Translations under genes and position numbers: made by a program
In this document: positions 31,486 through 40,757 of the stretch, piece by piece
Position numbering within the stretch: the stretch's first letter is position 1
How the letters are laid out: each line of letters opens with the position of its first letter
The notes under the pieces: generated by a model
Told to the model about the DNA's origin: nothing
The model's input: only the letters and a program-made list of their open reading frames with translations
Database searches by the model: none
Assembly (NCBI RefSeq): GCF_003628755.1
Contig: NZ_CP029256.1
Coordinates: 2,375,585-2,439,584, forward strand
Source of the DNA: Christensenella minuta
GTDB taxonomy: Bacteria; Bacillota; Clostridia; Christensenellales; Christensenellaceae
Length of the DNA stretch: 64,000 bases
Reading direction: 5' to 3'

Positions 31486-34400
31486 ATGAGCGTAAGAAGA
31501 CTATTTGTGGAAAAGAAAAAAGGCTTTGACGTGGAGGCGCAGGAAAAGCTGGCGGACTTCACGCAGAACCTCGGCGTGCCGGTGAAGGAAGTACGGATAT
31601 TGAACCGTTACGACGTGGAGGGCATGGACGATGAATCGTTTGCCGCCGCCGTGCGGGGCGTATTTTCGGAGCCTGCCGTCGATACGGTCTATATGGATGA
31701 GCTGCCGGACACCAAGGGCTATACGGTGTTCGCGGCGGAATACCTGCCCGGGCAGTACGACCAGCGGGCGGACAGCGCGGCACAGTGCGTGCAGCTCCAG
31801 GCGCACGGGGAACGCCCGGATGTGCGCACGGCAAAGGTATACCTTTTAAAGGGCGTGACCAAGGCACAGGCAGGGACTATCAAAAAATACGTTATCAACC
31901 CGGTCGATTCGCGCGAAGCCTCCATGGAACCTTATGATACGCTTAAAATGGAGCTCGATATCCCAACCGGGGTAGAGACGGTCAAGGGTTTCATCAAAAT
32001 GACGAAAGCGCAAATCGCCGGTTATGTCACGGAGAACGGCTACGCCATGACGGCGGAAGACATGCTGTGCGCGCAGGATTATTTCAAAAGTGAAAAGCGC
32101 GACCCCACGGTAACGGAATTAAAGGTGCTCGACACCTATTGGTCGGACCATTGCCGCCATACGACATTCCTGACGAAGCTTGACGAAGTGGAATTCGGCA
32201 GCGGCCCGCTTTCCAAGGCGGCGCAACGTGTGTACGAGGACTATCTCGACACGCGCAGGAAATTGGGCAGCAAAAAAGACGTGTGCCTGATGGACCTCGC
32301 GACTATTTATGTAAAGGAAGCAAAGCGCGCGGGCAAACTCTCGCATATGGATGAATCCGAAGAGATCAACGCTTGCTCCATCCGCCACAAAATACAGACA
32401 TACGACGGGGAGCGCGATTACCTCATCATGTTTAAAAATGAAACGCATAACCACCCCACGGAGATCGAACCGTTCGGCGGCGCGGCAACGTGCCTTGGCG
32501 GGGCGATCCGCGATCCGCTTTCGGGACGGTCGTACGTTTACCAGGCGATGCGCGTAACGGGCAGCGCGGACCCGCGTGAAAGCCTTGCGGACACGATGGA
32601 ATATAAGCTGCCGCAGCGCAAGATCACACGCGAGGCGGCGCACGGTTATTCCTCTTACGGCAACCAGATCGGTCTTGCGACGGGCCTTGTGGAGGAAGTG
32701 TACCACGAGGGTTATAAGGCCAAGCGCCTCGAGATCGGGGCGGTCATTGCAGCGGCCCCGGCAGAGCAGGTGAAGCGCAAGGAGCCTTCGGAGGGCGACC
32801 TTGTGATCCTGATCGGCGGGCGCACCGGGCGCGACGGCTGCGGCGGAGCGACGGGCTCTTCCAAGGCGCACGACGAAAAATCCATTGAGAAATGCGGCGC
32901 GGAGGTGCAGAAGGGCAACCCGCTCACCGAGCGCAAGCTGCAAAGGCTGTTCCGCAATAAAAAGTTTTCCAAGCTTGTAAAGCGCTGTAACGATTTCGGC
33001 GCGGGCGGCGTGTGCGTCGCCATCGGAGAACTGGCGGACGGGCTCGATATCAATCTCGATGCGGTTCCCAAAAAATACGAGGGCCTCGACGGGACGGAGC
33101 TTGCGATCTCTGAATCGCAGGAGCGTATGGCGGTGGTGATCCGTCCGCAGGACCTGGATAAGGTGCTTAAGCTGGCCGAGGACGAAAACCTTGAAGCGAC
33201 GCTCGTTGCGCGCGTGACGGATGAAGGCCGTATGCGCCTCATGTGGAACGGCAAGACCATTGTGGATATCACCCGCGAATTCCTGAACTCCAACGGTGCG
33301 ACACAGCACGCAAAAGCGAAAGTGGCGGACGCGGATACGGAAAACCTGTTTGCGGAAAAGACGGAGGATACGGTGGAAAAAACGCTGCTGTTCCTGCTTT
33401 CCGACCTCAATATCTGTTCGCAGAAGGGCCTTGTGGAAATGTTCGACGGCAGCATCGGCGCGGGCAGCGTGACCATGCCGCTCGGAGGCAGGTACCAGAT
33501 GACGCCCGTACAGGCGATGTGTGCAAAGATACCCGTGCAGGATACGGACAGCAAATCCGCGACCCTGATGAGCTACGGTATGGACCCGTACCTGATGGAA
33601 AAGAGCCCCTTCCTCGGCGCGGTATACGCCATCCTGCTTTCCGAAGCGAAGCTTACGGCAGGCGGCGGTGCGGTAGGTGATTCCTGGCTGACCCTGCAGG
33701 AATATTTCGAGCGGATGACGAACGATCCCGCGCGCTGGGGCAAGCCTCTCGCGGCGCTCCTCGGCGCCTATTATGCGCAAAAAGAGCTTGGCGTCGCGGC
33801 GATCGGCGGAAAGGATTCCATGAGCGGCACGTTCAAGGATATCGACGTACCGCCCACGCTGTGCGCGTTCTGCGTGGCGCCTGTGCTGGCGGCAAACGTC
33901 ATCACCCCCGAATTCAAGCAGGCCGGCAACAAGCTTTATCTGCTCGATATCGTGCGCGACCAGGACGGCATGCCGGATTTTGAGGATGTCAAACAGAAAT
34001 ACGATAAACTGCACAAGATGATACAGGATAAAGCCGTGGTCTCCGCGTATGCGGTAGAACGCGGGGGCATGCTGGCGGGCGCGGCGAAATGCGCGTTCGG
34101 CAACGGCCTTGGCGTGAAGCTGTTCCCGCAGGATATTTCGGAGCTTACGCGCAAGATGTACGGTGCGGTGCTCGTGGAGGCGGCGGACATTGCCGATCCG
34201 GATTTTACCCTCGTGGGCGAGATCCGCGAAGAGCCGTTCATCGAGGCAATGGGAGAAAGCGTCCCGCTCGCGCGTGCACTCGAAGCCTACACCAGCACGC
34301 TCGAACCGGTATTCCCTACCAAAACTGCGGACGGCGGACGGGTGGATACGCCCATCTACCAGAAAAAAGACATCTTTGTCAGCAAATATAAGACCGCAAT

Positions 34401-35196
34401 CCCGCGCGTCGTGATTCCTGTGTTCCCGGGCACCAACTGCGAATACGATACGGCAAAGGCGTTCGAGAAGGCGGGCGCGGTCGCCAGTGTGGTTGTCATG
34501 CGCAATCTTTCGCCGCTGGCGATCGAAGAAAGCATCAAGCTGCTTGCCAGCGAAATCGCAAACGCGCAGATGATTATGCTGCCCGGCGGCTTCTCGGGCG
34601 GCGACGAGCCGGACGGCAGCGGGAAGTTCATCGCGACGACCTTCCGCTCGGGCCGCGTGAAGGATGCGACGCACGACCTTCTGAAAAACCGCGGCGGTCT
34701 GATGCTTGGCATCTGCAATGGTTTTCAGGCGCTCATCAAGCTCGGGCTCGTGCCCTACGGCGAGATCCGGGAAATGCGGGACGATTCTCCTACGCTTACG
34801 TACAACAATATCGGACGGCACGTTTCGTGCATCGTGCGTACGCGCATCACCAGCGCGAATTCCCCGTGGCTTCTGCTTTCCGAGCCCGGCGAGATACAGT
34901 CGGTCGCCGTATCGCACGGCGAGGGCCGTTTTGTGGCAACGGAAAAAGAGCTGAAACAGTTGTTTAAAAGCGGTCAGGTCGCCACGCAGTATGTGGACTT
35001 TGACGGCAATCCGACGATGGATGTGGAATTCAACCCCAACGGGTCGATGGCAGCCGTCGAGGGCATCATGAGTCCGGACGGCAGGGTGCTTGGCAAGATG
35101 GGCCACTCCGAACGCGCGGGGCTCAATATCGCCAAAAATATTCCCGGGGATTACGATCAGAAGATTTTCGAGAGCGGCGTAAAGTATTTCCGGTAA
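31486..35196 (+). CDS. purL: Phosphoribosylformylglycinamidine synthase, single-chain form
   Basis: 1236 residues from ATG 31486, where homology starts (MSVRRLFVEKKKGFDVEA). The frame is open further upstream but that extension looks non-coding. N-terminal PurS-like domain, then FGAMS: TYWSDHCRHTTF, KVETHNHPT-like FKNETHNHPTEIEPFGGAATCLGG, GRTGRDGCGGATGSS, FGAGGVCVAIGELADG, a second AIRS half (GGRYQMTPVQAM), and C-terminal class-I glutaminase (FPGTNCEYDTAKAFEKAGA, LPGGFSGGDEPDG, LGICNGFQAL with catalytic Cys, HGEGRF). Large single-chain form fuses PurS, PurL and PurQ. The transcript is followed within 7 bp by an insertion sequence. Confidence 0.95.
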   Translation: MSVRRLFVEKKKGFDVEAQEKLADFTQNLGVPVKEVRILNRYDVEGMDDESFAAAVRGVFSEPAVDTVYMDELPDTKGYTVFAAEYLPGQYDQRADSAAQCVQLQAHGERPDVRTAKVYLLKGVTKAQAGTIKKYVINPVDSREASMEPYDTLKMELDIPTGVETVKGFIKMTKAQIAGYVTENGYAMTAEDMLCAQDYFKSEKRDPTVTELKVLDTYWSDHCRHTTFLTKLDEVEFGSGPLSKAAQRVYEDYLDTRRKLGSKKDVCLMDLATIYVKEAKRAGKLSHMDESEEINACSIRHKIQTYDGERDYLIMFKNETHNHPTEIEPFGGAATCLGGAIRDPLSGRSYVYQAMRVTGSADPRESLADTMEYKLPQRKITREAAHGYSSYGNQIGLATGLVEEVYHEGYKAKRLEIGAVIAAAPAEQVKRKEPSEGDLVILIGGRTGRDGCGGATGSSKAHDEKSIEKCGAEVQKGNPLTERKLQRLFRNKKFSKLVKRCNDFGAGGVCVAIGELADGLDINLDAVPKKYEGLDGTELAISESQERMAVVIRPQDLDKVLKLAEDENLEATLVARVTDEGRMRLMWNGKTIVDITREFLNSNGATQHAKAKVADADTENLFAEKTEDTVEKTLLFLLSDLNICSQKGLVEMFDGSIGAGSVTMPLGGRYQMTPVQAMCAKIPVQDTDSKSATLMSYGMDPYLMEKSPFLGAVYAILLSEAKLTAGGGAVGDSWLTLQEYFERMTNDPARWGKPLAALLGAYYAQKELGVAAIGGKDSMSGTFKDIDVPPTLCAFCVAPVLAANVITPEFKQAGNKLYLLDIVRDQDGMPDFEDVKQKYDKLHKMIQDKAVVSAYAVERGGMLAGAAKCAFGNGLGVKLFPQDISELTRKMYGAVLVEAADIADPDFTLVGEIREEPFIEAMGESVPLARALEAYTSTLEPVFPTKTADGGRVDTPIYQKKDIFVSKYKTAIPRVVIPVFPGTNCEYDTAKAFEKAGAVASVVVMRNLSPLAIEESIKLLASEIANAQMIMLPGGFSGGDEPDGSGKFIATTFRSGRVKDATHDLLKNRGGLMLGICNGFQALIKLGLVPYGEIREMRDDSPTLTYNNIGRHVSCIVRTRITSANSPWLLLSEPGEIQSVAVSHGEGRFVATEKELKQLFKSGQVATQYVDFDGNPTMDVEFNPNGSMAAVEGIMSPDGRVLGKMGHSERAGLNIAKNIPGDYDQKIFESGVKYFR

Positions 35197-35303
35197 AAAA
35201 CAGATCAAAAAGGCCCCGCCTACTGCAGAGCACCAGGAAAAAAGGACATTGAAAGAAAAGACCTCCAATTGTAGGATAGAAACTATGATAGGAGGTTTTT
35301 TGA

Positions 35304-35594
35304 ATGTCAGGAAAAAAAGGAATGCATCACTACAGCGAAGAAATGAAGGCACAAGTGCGAAAAGAATATGAAGAAGGGAAAAGCACGCATGGATTGAGCC
35401 GAAAATATGGCGTTAGCCGATGGCCAGTTCATTGCTGGTGCGGATTAAGTGAAAAGGTGAATCAGCGTCAGTCCGTACTGCTGCAAAGGGGGAGACCACG
35501 AAAGAATCCTAAAGACCCGGAACAATTGATCCGAAGATTGCAGATGGAGAATGAATTGTTGCGAAATTTTCTGTCAGCCGTTGGAGGAAGGTGA
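35304..35594 (+). CDS. IS3-family transposase OrfA
   Basis: 96 residues with a helix-turn-helix (EEMKAQVRKEYEEGKSTHGLSRKYGVSRWPVHCWCG) and a leucine-zipper-like C-terminus (LIRRLQMENELLRNFLSAVG). AGGAGG upstream at 35291. OrfA binds the IS ends; in functional elements a -1 shift fuses it to OrfB. Stop codon overlaps the OrfB start (35591). Confidence 0.85.
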   Translation: MSGKKGMHHYSEEMKAQVRKEYEEGKSTHGLSRKYGVSRWPVHCWCGLSEKVNQRQSVLLQRGRPRKNPKDPEQLIRRLQMENELLRNFLSAVGGR

Positions 35595-36444
35595 GACCAA
35601 GAGTAAAGTACCGTATGATTGAGCAATGTGCGTGCAAATATCCGGTCACGCAAATGTGTGCCTTTTACGAAGTATCGCGCAGCGGATACTACAGATACCT
35701 GAAATACAAACATTCCCCGGACAGGGATGCCATGCTCGCCCAAATGATCGCTGAATGCCACAGAAACGAGGAAAAATTCACGGTTACCGCTACATACAGC
35801 TGTGGCTCGAACGATACAAAGCGATCCACAGAAATCCCAAAACGATTCTTCGGGTGATGCGAAAATACGGGCTTAGCAGCGAAGTTCGCCGCAGACGTTG
35901 GCAAGGATGTGGGCACACGCTTCACCGCTATAGTAATTTGCTCAATCGTGATTTTAGGGCAGACAGCCCAAACCAGAAATGGGTGACCGACATTTCCTAT
36001 ATCCCTACTGGACAAGGCTTTGTCTATCTTTCTATCATCCGTGATTTATTTGACAACAGCATTGTCGCTTACAAGACCGATCGGCAACAGACAGTGTCTG
36101 TGGTGCTGAATACCATCCATGCAGCAATGGCACAAGAAAAGATCGCCGGGGAGCTGACCCTCCACAGCGATCAAGGGTTTCAATATACATCGCAAGCATA
36201 CTTTAACCTAACTAAAGAGTATGGCATAACGCCCTCAATGTCAAGACGGGGAAATCCATACGACAACGCCCCTGCTGAAAATTTTTTCTCTATACTTAAA
36301 ACGGAATGTATTGGTCGCCAAAAAATCCAGTCATTCGAACAGGCTGTGCAAATGATTGACGACTACATACATTTTTACAATTACGAGCGTTTCCAACTAA
36401 AATACCGTCTGACTCCGTTCGAAAAACGAAGTCAGACGGCGTAA
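35591..36444 (+). pseudogene. IS3-family transposase OrfB, frameshifted
   Basis: Two frames together give one OrfB. The first (35591-35770) has the N-terminal YPVTQMCAFYEVSRSGYYRYLK; the second (from 35770 to 36444) continues GKIHGYRYIQLWLERYKAIHR and holds the full DDE integrase core: WVTDISYIPTG (Asp), LHSDQGFQYTS (Asp), NAPAENFFSILKTE (Glu). Alignment is perfect if one G is restored in the run at 35770-35771 (GAGGAAAA for GAGGGAAAA), so a single-base deletion explains the break. A sequencing error cannot be excluded. Confidence 0.8.
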
Positions 36445-36617
36445 TCCTTTGATATTCTACGATTGGTCTTTCTTTTTCTTGTCTATTCCTCCTGGTGCCC
36501 TGCCTACCGGGCAGGGTCTTTTGATGCGAATGTCCCGCCGGCGGCAAACGCCGGCACCACTTTCCCAATATCACCCTCGATACAAATGGGATGGTCCGCA
36601 ATCTCCTTCTGCAAGCG

Positions 36618-37019
36618 TCAAACAGGGTATGTTTTGGGGCCTTCCGCGAAGCTGAAGGTCTCTACCTCCTCGACATTGATATAAAAAAGCTCGAACACGG
36701 GGTTATCCGGGGCTTTATAGATGCCCTTGATGCCGGGGTTTTCGTCCAGCGCGCGTGTTTTCAACGCAAGGTCGTCCACAAAAACCGCTTTTCCATTGAC
36801 GGAAACGACGGGTGAAAAATTGGGCGTATAGGTGCAGAAGGAAACGTAAGGGTTTGCCTTGATCTGCTTGTAGACCGGTTTTTCGTTGCTCGTGCAAAAA
36901 TACACCTTGCCCCCGTCGGAAAATAAATACTGGAAGACGCGCGTCTTCGCTTTGCCCGCTTCCTGCGTCGCCAGTACGCCGTTGGGGTTTTCCTTTAATA
37001 CTGCCGCAAAATCATACAT
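36618..37019 (-). CDS. Pyridoxamine 5'-phosphate oxidase-like FMN-binding protein
   Basis: 133 residues from ATG 37019 (TGGAGG 9 nt upstream). Split-barrel flavin fold: ENPNGVLATQEAGKAKTRVFQYLF, VYFCTSNEKPVYKQIKANPYVSFC, FSPVVSVNGKAVFVDDLALK. Clostridial members of this family bind FMN and reduce or detoxify small molecules; the substrate is unknown. A decayed HxlR regulator gene is divergent to it, the common partner arrangement for such genes. Confidence 0.85.
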   Translation of the reverse strand: MYDFAAVLKENPNGVLATQEAGKAKTRVFQYLFSDGGKVYFCTSNEKPVYKQIKANPYVSFCTYTPNFSPVVSVNGKAVFVDDLALKTRALDENPGIKGIYKAPDNPVFELFYINVEEVETFSFAEGPKTYPV

Positions 37020-37080
37020 GGTGTTAGTCCTCCATTTGTTTTTTTGGCGGGAAGGCTTGCGCTTTCCTGCCTGCAATTTT

Positions 37081-37109
37081 ATAATAAAAGCATTAGTATC
37101 AAATGTAAA
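37081..37109 (-). promoter_or_regulatory. Promoter of the flavin protein gene
   Basis: Minus-strand TTTACA (37104-37109), 17 nt, TATTAT (37081-37086). ACTTTAAAGT palindrome follows on the outer side (37116-37125), perhaps the relic HxlR operator. Confidence 0.5.
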
Positions 37110-37165
37110 GTAGACACTTTAAAGTAACGTAGATTCCTTTTGGAAACTATTGGGAAGGGCAGTAT

Positions 37166-37345
37166 GAACTGAAAAAACCGCTTGCGGGTATCTCGCAGAA
37201 GGTACTTACGCAGTATCTGCGCATTTTAGGGGAGAGGGGATCGTAAGCCGCAAGGTCTATGCGGAGGTTCCGCCGCGTGTGGAATATTCCCTGACCATCC
37301 GCGGCCGCAGCCTAAAGCCCATCCGCGGCGCGGTGGGGCGGGGAA
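37166..37345 (+). pseudogene. Decayed HxlR-family regulator
   Basis: The translation [25 protein letters not shown] stops at 37244-37246. One base earlier, a second frame continues [28 protein letters not shown]. Together these match the C-terminal two thirds of HxlR winged-helix repressors ([23 protein letters not shown]). The N-terminal ~35 residues including the first helices are absent and a frameshift sits near 37240. The gene is divergent to the flavin protein gene; it probably once regulated it. Confidence 0.75.
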
Positions 37346-37406
37346 TACCAGCGCAGGGCAGGGAAAGGAGTAAATGCATAACGGGAGATACGGCGGTATG
37401 GGATCG

Positions 37407-37434
37407 AAAAAGGCTTCCACTGGAAGCCTTTTTT
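37407..37434. terminator. Terminator of the second MATE gene
   Basis: AAAAAGGCTTCC / GGAAGCCTTTTT stem, 4-nt loop; T-run on the minus strand. Confidence 0.85.
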
Positions 37435-38765
37435 CAAGCGTAATGATAGCGCTTCTTTTTTGTCGCAAGGAAAAAAATGGTAACCGCCAAAGCGAGCGCT
37501 TCGGCAACGACGACCGCCAGCCAGATGCCGCTTACCCCAAGCAAAAGCGGCAGGACCAGCACGGCGGCAATCTGGAATACGAGCGTGCGCAGGAAAGAGA
37601 TCGCCGCGGATACCGCACCGTTATTGAGGGCGGTAAAGAAGGCGGAGCCCCACACGTTGATGCCCATCATCAGAAAGGCGAGGGCATACAGCCGGAATCC
37701 GTGGCGGGTCATCTCAAACAACCCGGCATCGTAACTGACGAAGATACCCACCAGCGGGCCGGAGAAGACCTCCGCCAGCACCGTGAGAATGATGCCGGCT
37801 CCGCACACGAGAAGCAGGCTTTTTTTGAACAGGTTTTTCAGCTCCGCATGGTTCTGTGCGCCGTAATGGTAGCTGACGATGGGCGCGCTGCCGATAGAGT
37901 AGCCGAGGAAGATCGCCATAAAGATGAAGTTGACATACATGATGACACCATAGGCCGCGACGCCGTCCTCCCCCGCGAGCTTCATCAGCTGGAAGTTATA
38001 AAGGATGTTGACGATGGACATCGAAAGGTTCGTCACCATCTCTGAAGCCCCGTTCGCGCATGTTTTCAGCAGTACCCTGCCGTCAAAACGGGTCCGGGTC
38101 AGGCGGAGCAGGCTGTTGTTTTTTCGTGAAAAATACAGGATGGGAACCACTCCGCCGATTACTTCGCCGATCGCCGTGGCAATGGCCGCGCCTGCGATCC
38201 CCCAGCGAAAGACGGCGATGAACACGTAGTCGAGCACGATATTTGTAAGCCCGGCGGCGAGCGATACCCGAAGACTGAGCCCGGGCTTTTCCGCAGCGAT
38301 AAAAAAGCTGTGGAATACGCTTTGCAGGATAAACGCCGTCATGGAGAGGAACAGGATCCTGCCATAAACGATACAATGATCGAGCAGCTCGCCCGTCGCC
38401 CCCAGAGCCTCCGAGATCGGGCGGATAAAGATGAACCCGGCTGCAGACAGCAGCCCGCCGAGTATAATTGCGGTATAAACCAGCATAGAAAAATAGCGCT
38501 GTGCCAGCTCGCGCTTTCCCTCGCCGAGGGTCTTAGACACGATCGCGCTGCCTCCGGTGCCGATCATAAAACCAACCGTCCCGATCCCCATCATTACAGG
38601 CATGATTAGGTTTACGGCGGCAAATGGCGTTTTCCCTACGTAGTTGGATACGAAAAAACCGTCCACGATGCTGTACAGGGAGGTAAAGATCATCATCAGG
38701 ACAGGTGAAATAACAAAACGGAGCAGCCGTTTGTAGGTAAAATGATCCGAAAGCTTGATTCTCAT
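37434..38765 (-). CDS. MATE-family efflux transporter (second copy)
   Basis: 443 residues with 12 membrane segments. MATE features: [20 protein letters not shown] near the start, [24 protein letters not shown]-like [14 protein letters not shown] and [27 protein letters not shown]. It is more like the DinF/VmrA branch than the 8013-9386 copy. It lies downstream of marR with a 109-nt gap containing a terminator-like hairpin, so read-through from marR is probably controlled. Confidence 0.92.
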   Translation of the reverse strand: MRIKLSDHFTYKRLLRFVISPVLMMIFTSLYSIVDGFFVSNYVGKTPFAAVNLIMPVMMGIGTVGFMIGTGGSAIVSKTLGEGKRELAQRYFSMLVYTAIILGGLLSAAGFIFIRPISEALGATGELLDHCIVYGRILFLSMTAFILQSVFHSFFIAAEKPGLSLRVSLAAGLTNIVLDYVFIAVFRWGIAGAAIATAIGEVIGGVVPILYFSRKNNSLLRLTRTRFDGRVLLKTCANGASEMVTNLSMSIVNILYNFQLMKLAGEDGVAAYGVIMYVNFIFMAIFLGYSIGSAPIVSYHYGAQNHAELKNLFKKSLLLVCGAGIILTVLAEVFSGPLVGIFVSYDAGLFEMTRHGFRLYALAFLMMGINVWGSAFFTALNNGAVSAAISFLRTLVFQIAAVLVLPLLLGVSGIWLAVVVAEALALAVTIFFLATKKKRYHYA

Positions 38766-38827
38766 TTGCGCACTCCTTTCAGATGATATAAAAAGTGCGT
38801 CTGGTTACTCTGAATAACCGGGCGCAC
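38762..38827 (-). CDS. Candidate leader peptide ORF of the second MATE gene (21 codons)
   Basis: Possible GTG start at 38827 and TGA at 38762-38764, overlapping the MATE ATG (38763-38765) by 2 nt (ATGA). Peptide VRPVIQSNQTHFLYHLKGV then RK. No good ribosome site precedes the GTG, and the codons cover the hairpin at 38795-38827. Speculative. Confidence 0.25.
   Translation of the reverse strand: MRPVIQSNQTHFLYHLKGVRK
38791..38827 (-). terminator. Attenuator-like hairpin between marR and MATE
   Basis: Minus strand: GTGCGCCCGGTTA / TAACCAGACGCAC stem (two wobbles), CTCTGAA-complement loop, then TTTTTA; 30 nt before the MATE start. Confidence 0.65.
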
Positions 38828-38874
38828 CTGTTTTTTCCGATAAACCTATCGTTTCACTTGCAGGGAAGCAAACG

Positions 38875-39327
38875 TTACTTCAGGTGCTTTTGCAGTTCCG
38901 CATTCAGCAGGCCGTTGTATTTGCGGGTAAGCCGCGTCAGGAGCACGCGCTCCTCCGCCGGGAGCTCCATCCAGACCCGTTCCTCAAGCCGGAGCATATC
39001 GTCGATATACTGCCGCGAAAAGCGTTCGCCCTCCTCCGTAAGGACGATTTGCTTCACGCGCAGGTTATCCTCCTGCGCCTTAAGGCGCACCAGTCCCTTC
39101 TTCACAAGCTGCCGGAACGCGGAATTCACTGTCTGTTTGCTCATAAAGAGCCGCTCGCTGATCTCATGCTGCGTCAAGGCCCCCTCGCGGATCATCAGCA
39201 GCGACCAGTATTCGGCGTCGGACAGGCCGCACGTTTTGGACAAAACGGACCAAATCCGGTCAAGGTCCTTATAACCTGCCCGGTAGGCCTCGATGGTTCC
39301 ATCTTTCAGCGGTTCTTTTTGCATCAT
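38875..39327 (-). CDS. MarR-family transcriptional regulator
   Basis: 150 residues from ATG 39327 (AGGAGG; a second ATG 3 nt later is equally possible). Winged helix: LSDAEYWSLLMIREGALTQHEISERLFMSKQTVNSAFRQLVKKGLVRL, and the DDN-like wing NLRVKQIVLTEEGERFS. Its promoter carries a long inverted repeat, so autorepression is likely, with the MATE exporter as the co-regulated gene. Confidence 0.9.
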   Translation of the reverse strand: MMQKEPLKDGTIEAYRAGYKDLDRIWSVLSKTCGLSDAEYWSLLMIREGALTQHEISERLFMSKQTVNSAFRQLVKKGLVRLKAQEDNLRVKQIVLTEEGERFSRQYIDDMLRLEERVWMELPAEERVLLTRLTRKYNGLLNAELQKHLK

Positions 39328-39342
39328 AATCCTCCTGCTAGA

Positions 39343-39408
39343 TAGTCCGAAAACAGAATGTATGAAGTCGGACTATTGTAGTATAAACTTTGAAATTTGG
39401 AATGTCAA
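39343..39408 (-). promoter_or_regulatory. marR-MATE promoter and operator
   Basis: Minus-strand TTGACA (39403-39408), 17 nt, TATACT (39380-39385). A perfect TAGTCCGA / TCGGACTA inverted repeat (39343-39350 and 39368-39375, 17-nt centre) lies just downstream of the -10. Confidence 0.7.
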
Positions 39409-39416
39409 CAATAGGA

Positions 39417-39450
39417 TAAAAAAACCGGAAAGAATTTCTTTCCGGTTTTA
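39417..39450. terminator. Terminator of the aldo/keto reductase gene
   Basis: AAAACCGGAAAGAA / TTCTTTCCGGTTTT stem; followed by T-run on the minus strand. Confidence 0.8.
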
Positions 39451-39465
39451 AGGGCAGCATCTGGC

Positions 39466-40473
39466 TTAGAAAAAACGGCTCTCTTCTTCGGACATCCACA
39501 TATCCGGGTTTTTTCCAAGACAGGCCTTGAGCTTGTCGGTCGCGGCCGTCATCTGCTCCGCCAGCCTGGGGGAAAGCCTTGTTTCGAGCGCTTCAAGATT
39601 TTCAACCAGGCGCTGGGGACAGCGCGGCCCGGTAAGAACGCATTGTACGCCCGGCTGGTGATAAAGCCATGCAAGCGCTGCCGCAGGCATTGGAACGCCA
39701 GCCTCGGCGCAGATTTCCTTTAAGCTGCGAATGGCCTCGAAAGTTTCTTTTTCGCAGCCTTTTTCGCCGTGGGCCGCTTCCACACGCTCGCTGTTGAAAA
39801 AACGCAGCACCTTGAAATTGGAAGGGACGTCCTCCGCCTGATCGAACCTTCCGGAGAGAAGCCCCTGTGCGAGCGTGCTGTAACAGATGATTCCCACGCC
39901 GCTGTCCACGGTCTCCTGCTGGATGCCGTATTCGATCGCGCGCCATAAAAGGCTGTAAGGAAGCTGATGAATGGCGATTTCGTCCATGAGTCCAAGAGCC
40001 GCGACTCTGCGGATAGACCGAACGCCAAAATTGCTCATACCGATCGCGCGGATTTTTCCCTGCCGTTTAAGCTTTAACAGCGTGCCGAAGGTTTCTTCGA
40101 ATGGAATCTCTCTGCTGGCAAAATGAGGGTAAAAAAGGTCAATATAGTCCGTCCCCATACGGCGGAGGCCGCGTTCCACCGTTTCGGTCAGGTCTTTTTC
40201 ACGCAGCATATCGAGGTATGCCTTAGACGCAATGACGAATTTGTCCCGGCGGCCTTTCATGGCGCGGCCGAGCACTTCATCCGAATGGCCGCCGCCGTAA
40301 GAATCCGCAGTATCGAAAAAATTGATGCCAAGATCAAGCGCACGATCAATGGTGGCAAGGGATTCCCCGTCGTTTTCGCTGTTGGCCCAGTAATCGCCGC
40401 CGCCGAATGCCCAGCAGCCGAGCGCTATCACAGATACGTTTTCCGTCGTTGTTTTCAATTTAAAATAATTCAA
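39466..40473 (-). CDS. Aldo/keto reductase
   Basis: 335 residues. TTG 40473 is taken as start because GGGAGGG lies 8 nt before it and no ATG is nearby. (Beta/alpha)8 barrel with the AKR catalytic tetrad: Asp-Tyr in FFDTADSYGGG, Lys in IASKAYLDM, His in YPHFA, and NADP motif GMSNFGVRSI, GPRCPQRLVENL. Reduces sugar or carbonyl compounds with NADPH. Own promoter and operator upstream. Confidence 0.88.
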   Translation of the reverse strand: MNYFKLKTTTENVSVIALGCWAFGGGDYWANSENDGESLATIDRALDLGINFFDTADSYGGGHSDEVLGRAMKGRRDKFVIASKAYLDMLREKDLTETVERGLRRMGTDYIDLFYPHFASREIPFEETFGTLLKLKRQGKIRAIGMSNFGVRSIRRVAALGLMDEIAIHQLPYSLLWRAIEYGIQQETVDSGVGIICYSTLAQGLLSGRFDQAEDVPSNFKVLRFFNSERVEAAHGEKGCEKETFEAIRSLKEICAEAGVPMPAAALAWLYHQPGVQCVLTGPRCPQRLVENLEALETRLSPRLAEQMTAATDKLKACLGKNPDMWMSEEESRFF

Positions 40474-40516
40474 GCTATGTCCCTCCCGATGTTTTTTGGA
40501 ACAGTCTATTTTTAAC

Positions 40517-40535
40517 CATAAATCCGGAATTTATG
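40517..40535. promoter_or_regulatory. Palindromic operator upstream of the aldo/keto reductase gene
   Basis: CATAAAT-CCGGA-ATTTATG, perfect 7-bp arms. On the minus strand it overlaps a TTGCCC-17-TAAATT promoter. The rest of 40536-40757 holds only small hairpins (GATTCC/GGAATC at 40571-40585). Confidence 0.45.
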
Positions 40536-40757
40536 ATTAAAATATGGACCGGGCAATGTCCCGGCGGGAAGATTCCTGAGGAATCGGGAGGCCTCCAAAC
40601 GGGCCGGCGCAACAGGCCGCATGGGAAAGGAGCAGGAACGGACAAAGCGCCCGCACCTTGCAAGATGCCATGCCTGCGGCACAGGAGAATAAGCCGGCAA
40701 TTGCTAAACAGGGAAAATGGGATCGAATGCGGCCAGGGGCTGAACCGGCCATGATAC

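Larger units (their letters stand above)
35204..36525 (+). mobile_element. IS3-family insertion sequence (about 1.32 kb) with long terminal inverted repeats
   Basis: Two overlapping ORFs (OrfA, OrfB) of the IS3 type are flanked by imperfect inverted repeats ~75 nt long. The left end runs from ATCAAAAAGGCCCCGCC and includes GCACCAGGA (35230-35238). The right end is its inverted match, ...GGGCAGGGTCTTTTGAT, including CCTGGTGC (36491-36498). The inner part (GACC..AAT.GTAG.ATA) also repeats. A perfect CCCTGCC / GGGCAGG stem with TCTTTT at the right end acts as a terminator. G+C is visibly lower than the host DNA. Exact ends and target duplication are uncertain. Confidence 0.75.

Noticed and set aside
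32119-35352. Very long minus-strand ORF (1077 codons) opposite purL
   Set aside because: It is the antisense shadow of purL produced by GC-biased codon use; no ribosome site and His/Arg-rich nonsense composition. Similar shadows oppose araB, kdpB, the rubredoxin fusion and others.
35765-35780. Programmed -1 frameshift inside OrfB
   Set aside because: IS3 elements shift between OrfA and OrfB, not here; there is no X-XXY-YYZ heptamer, and restoring one G yields a perfect family match, so a mutation or read error is more likely.
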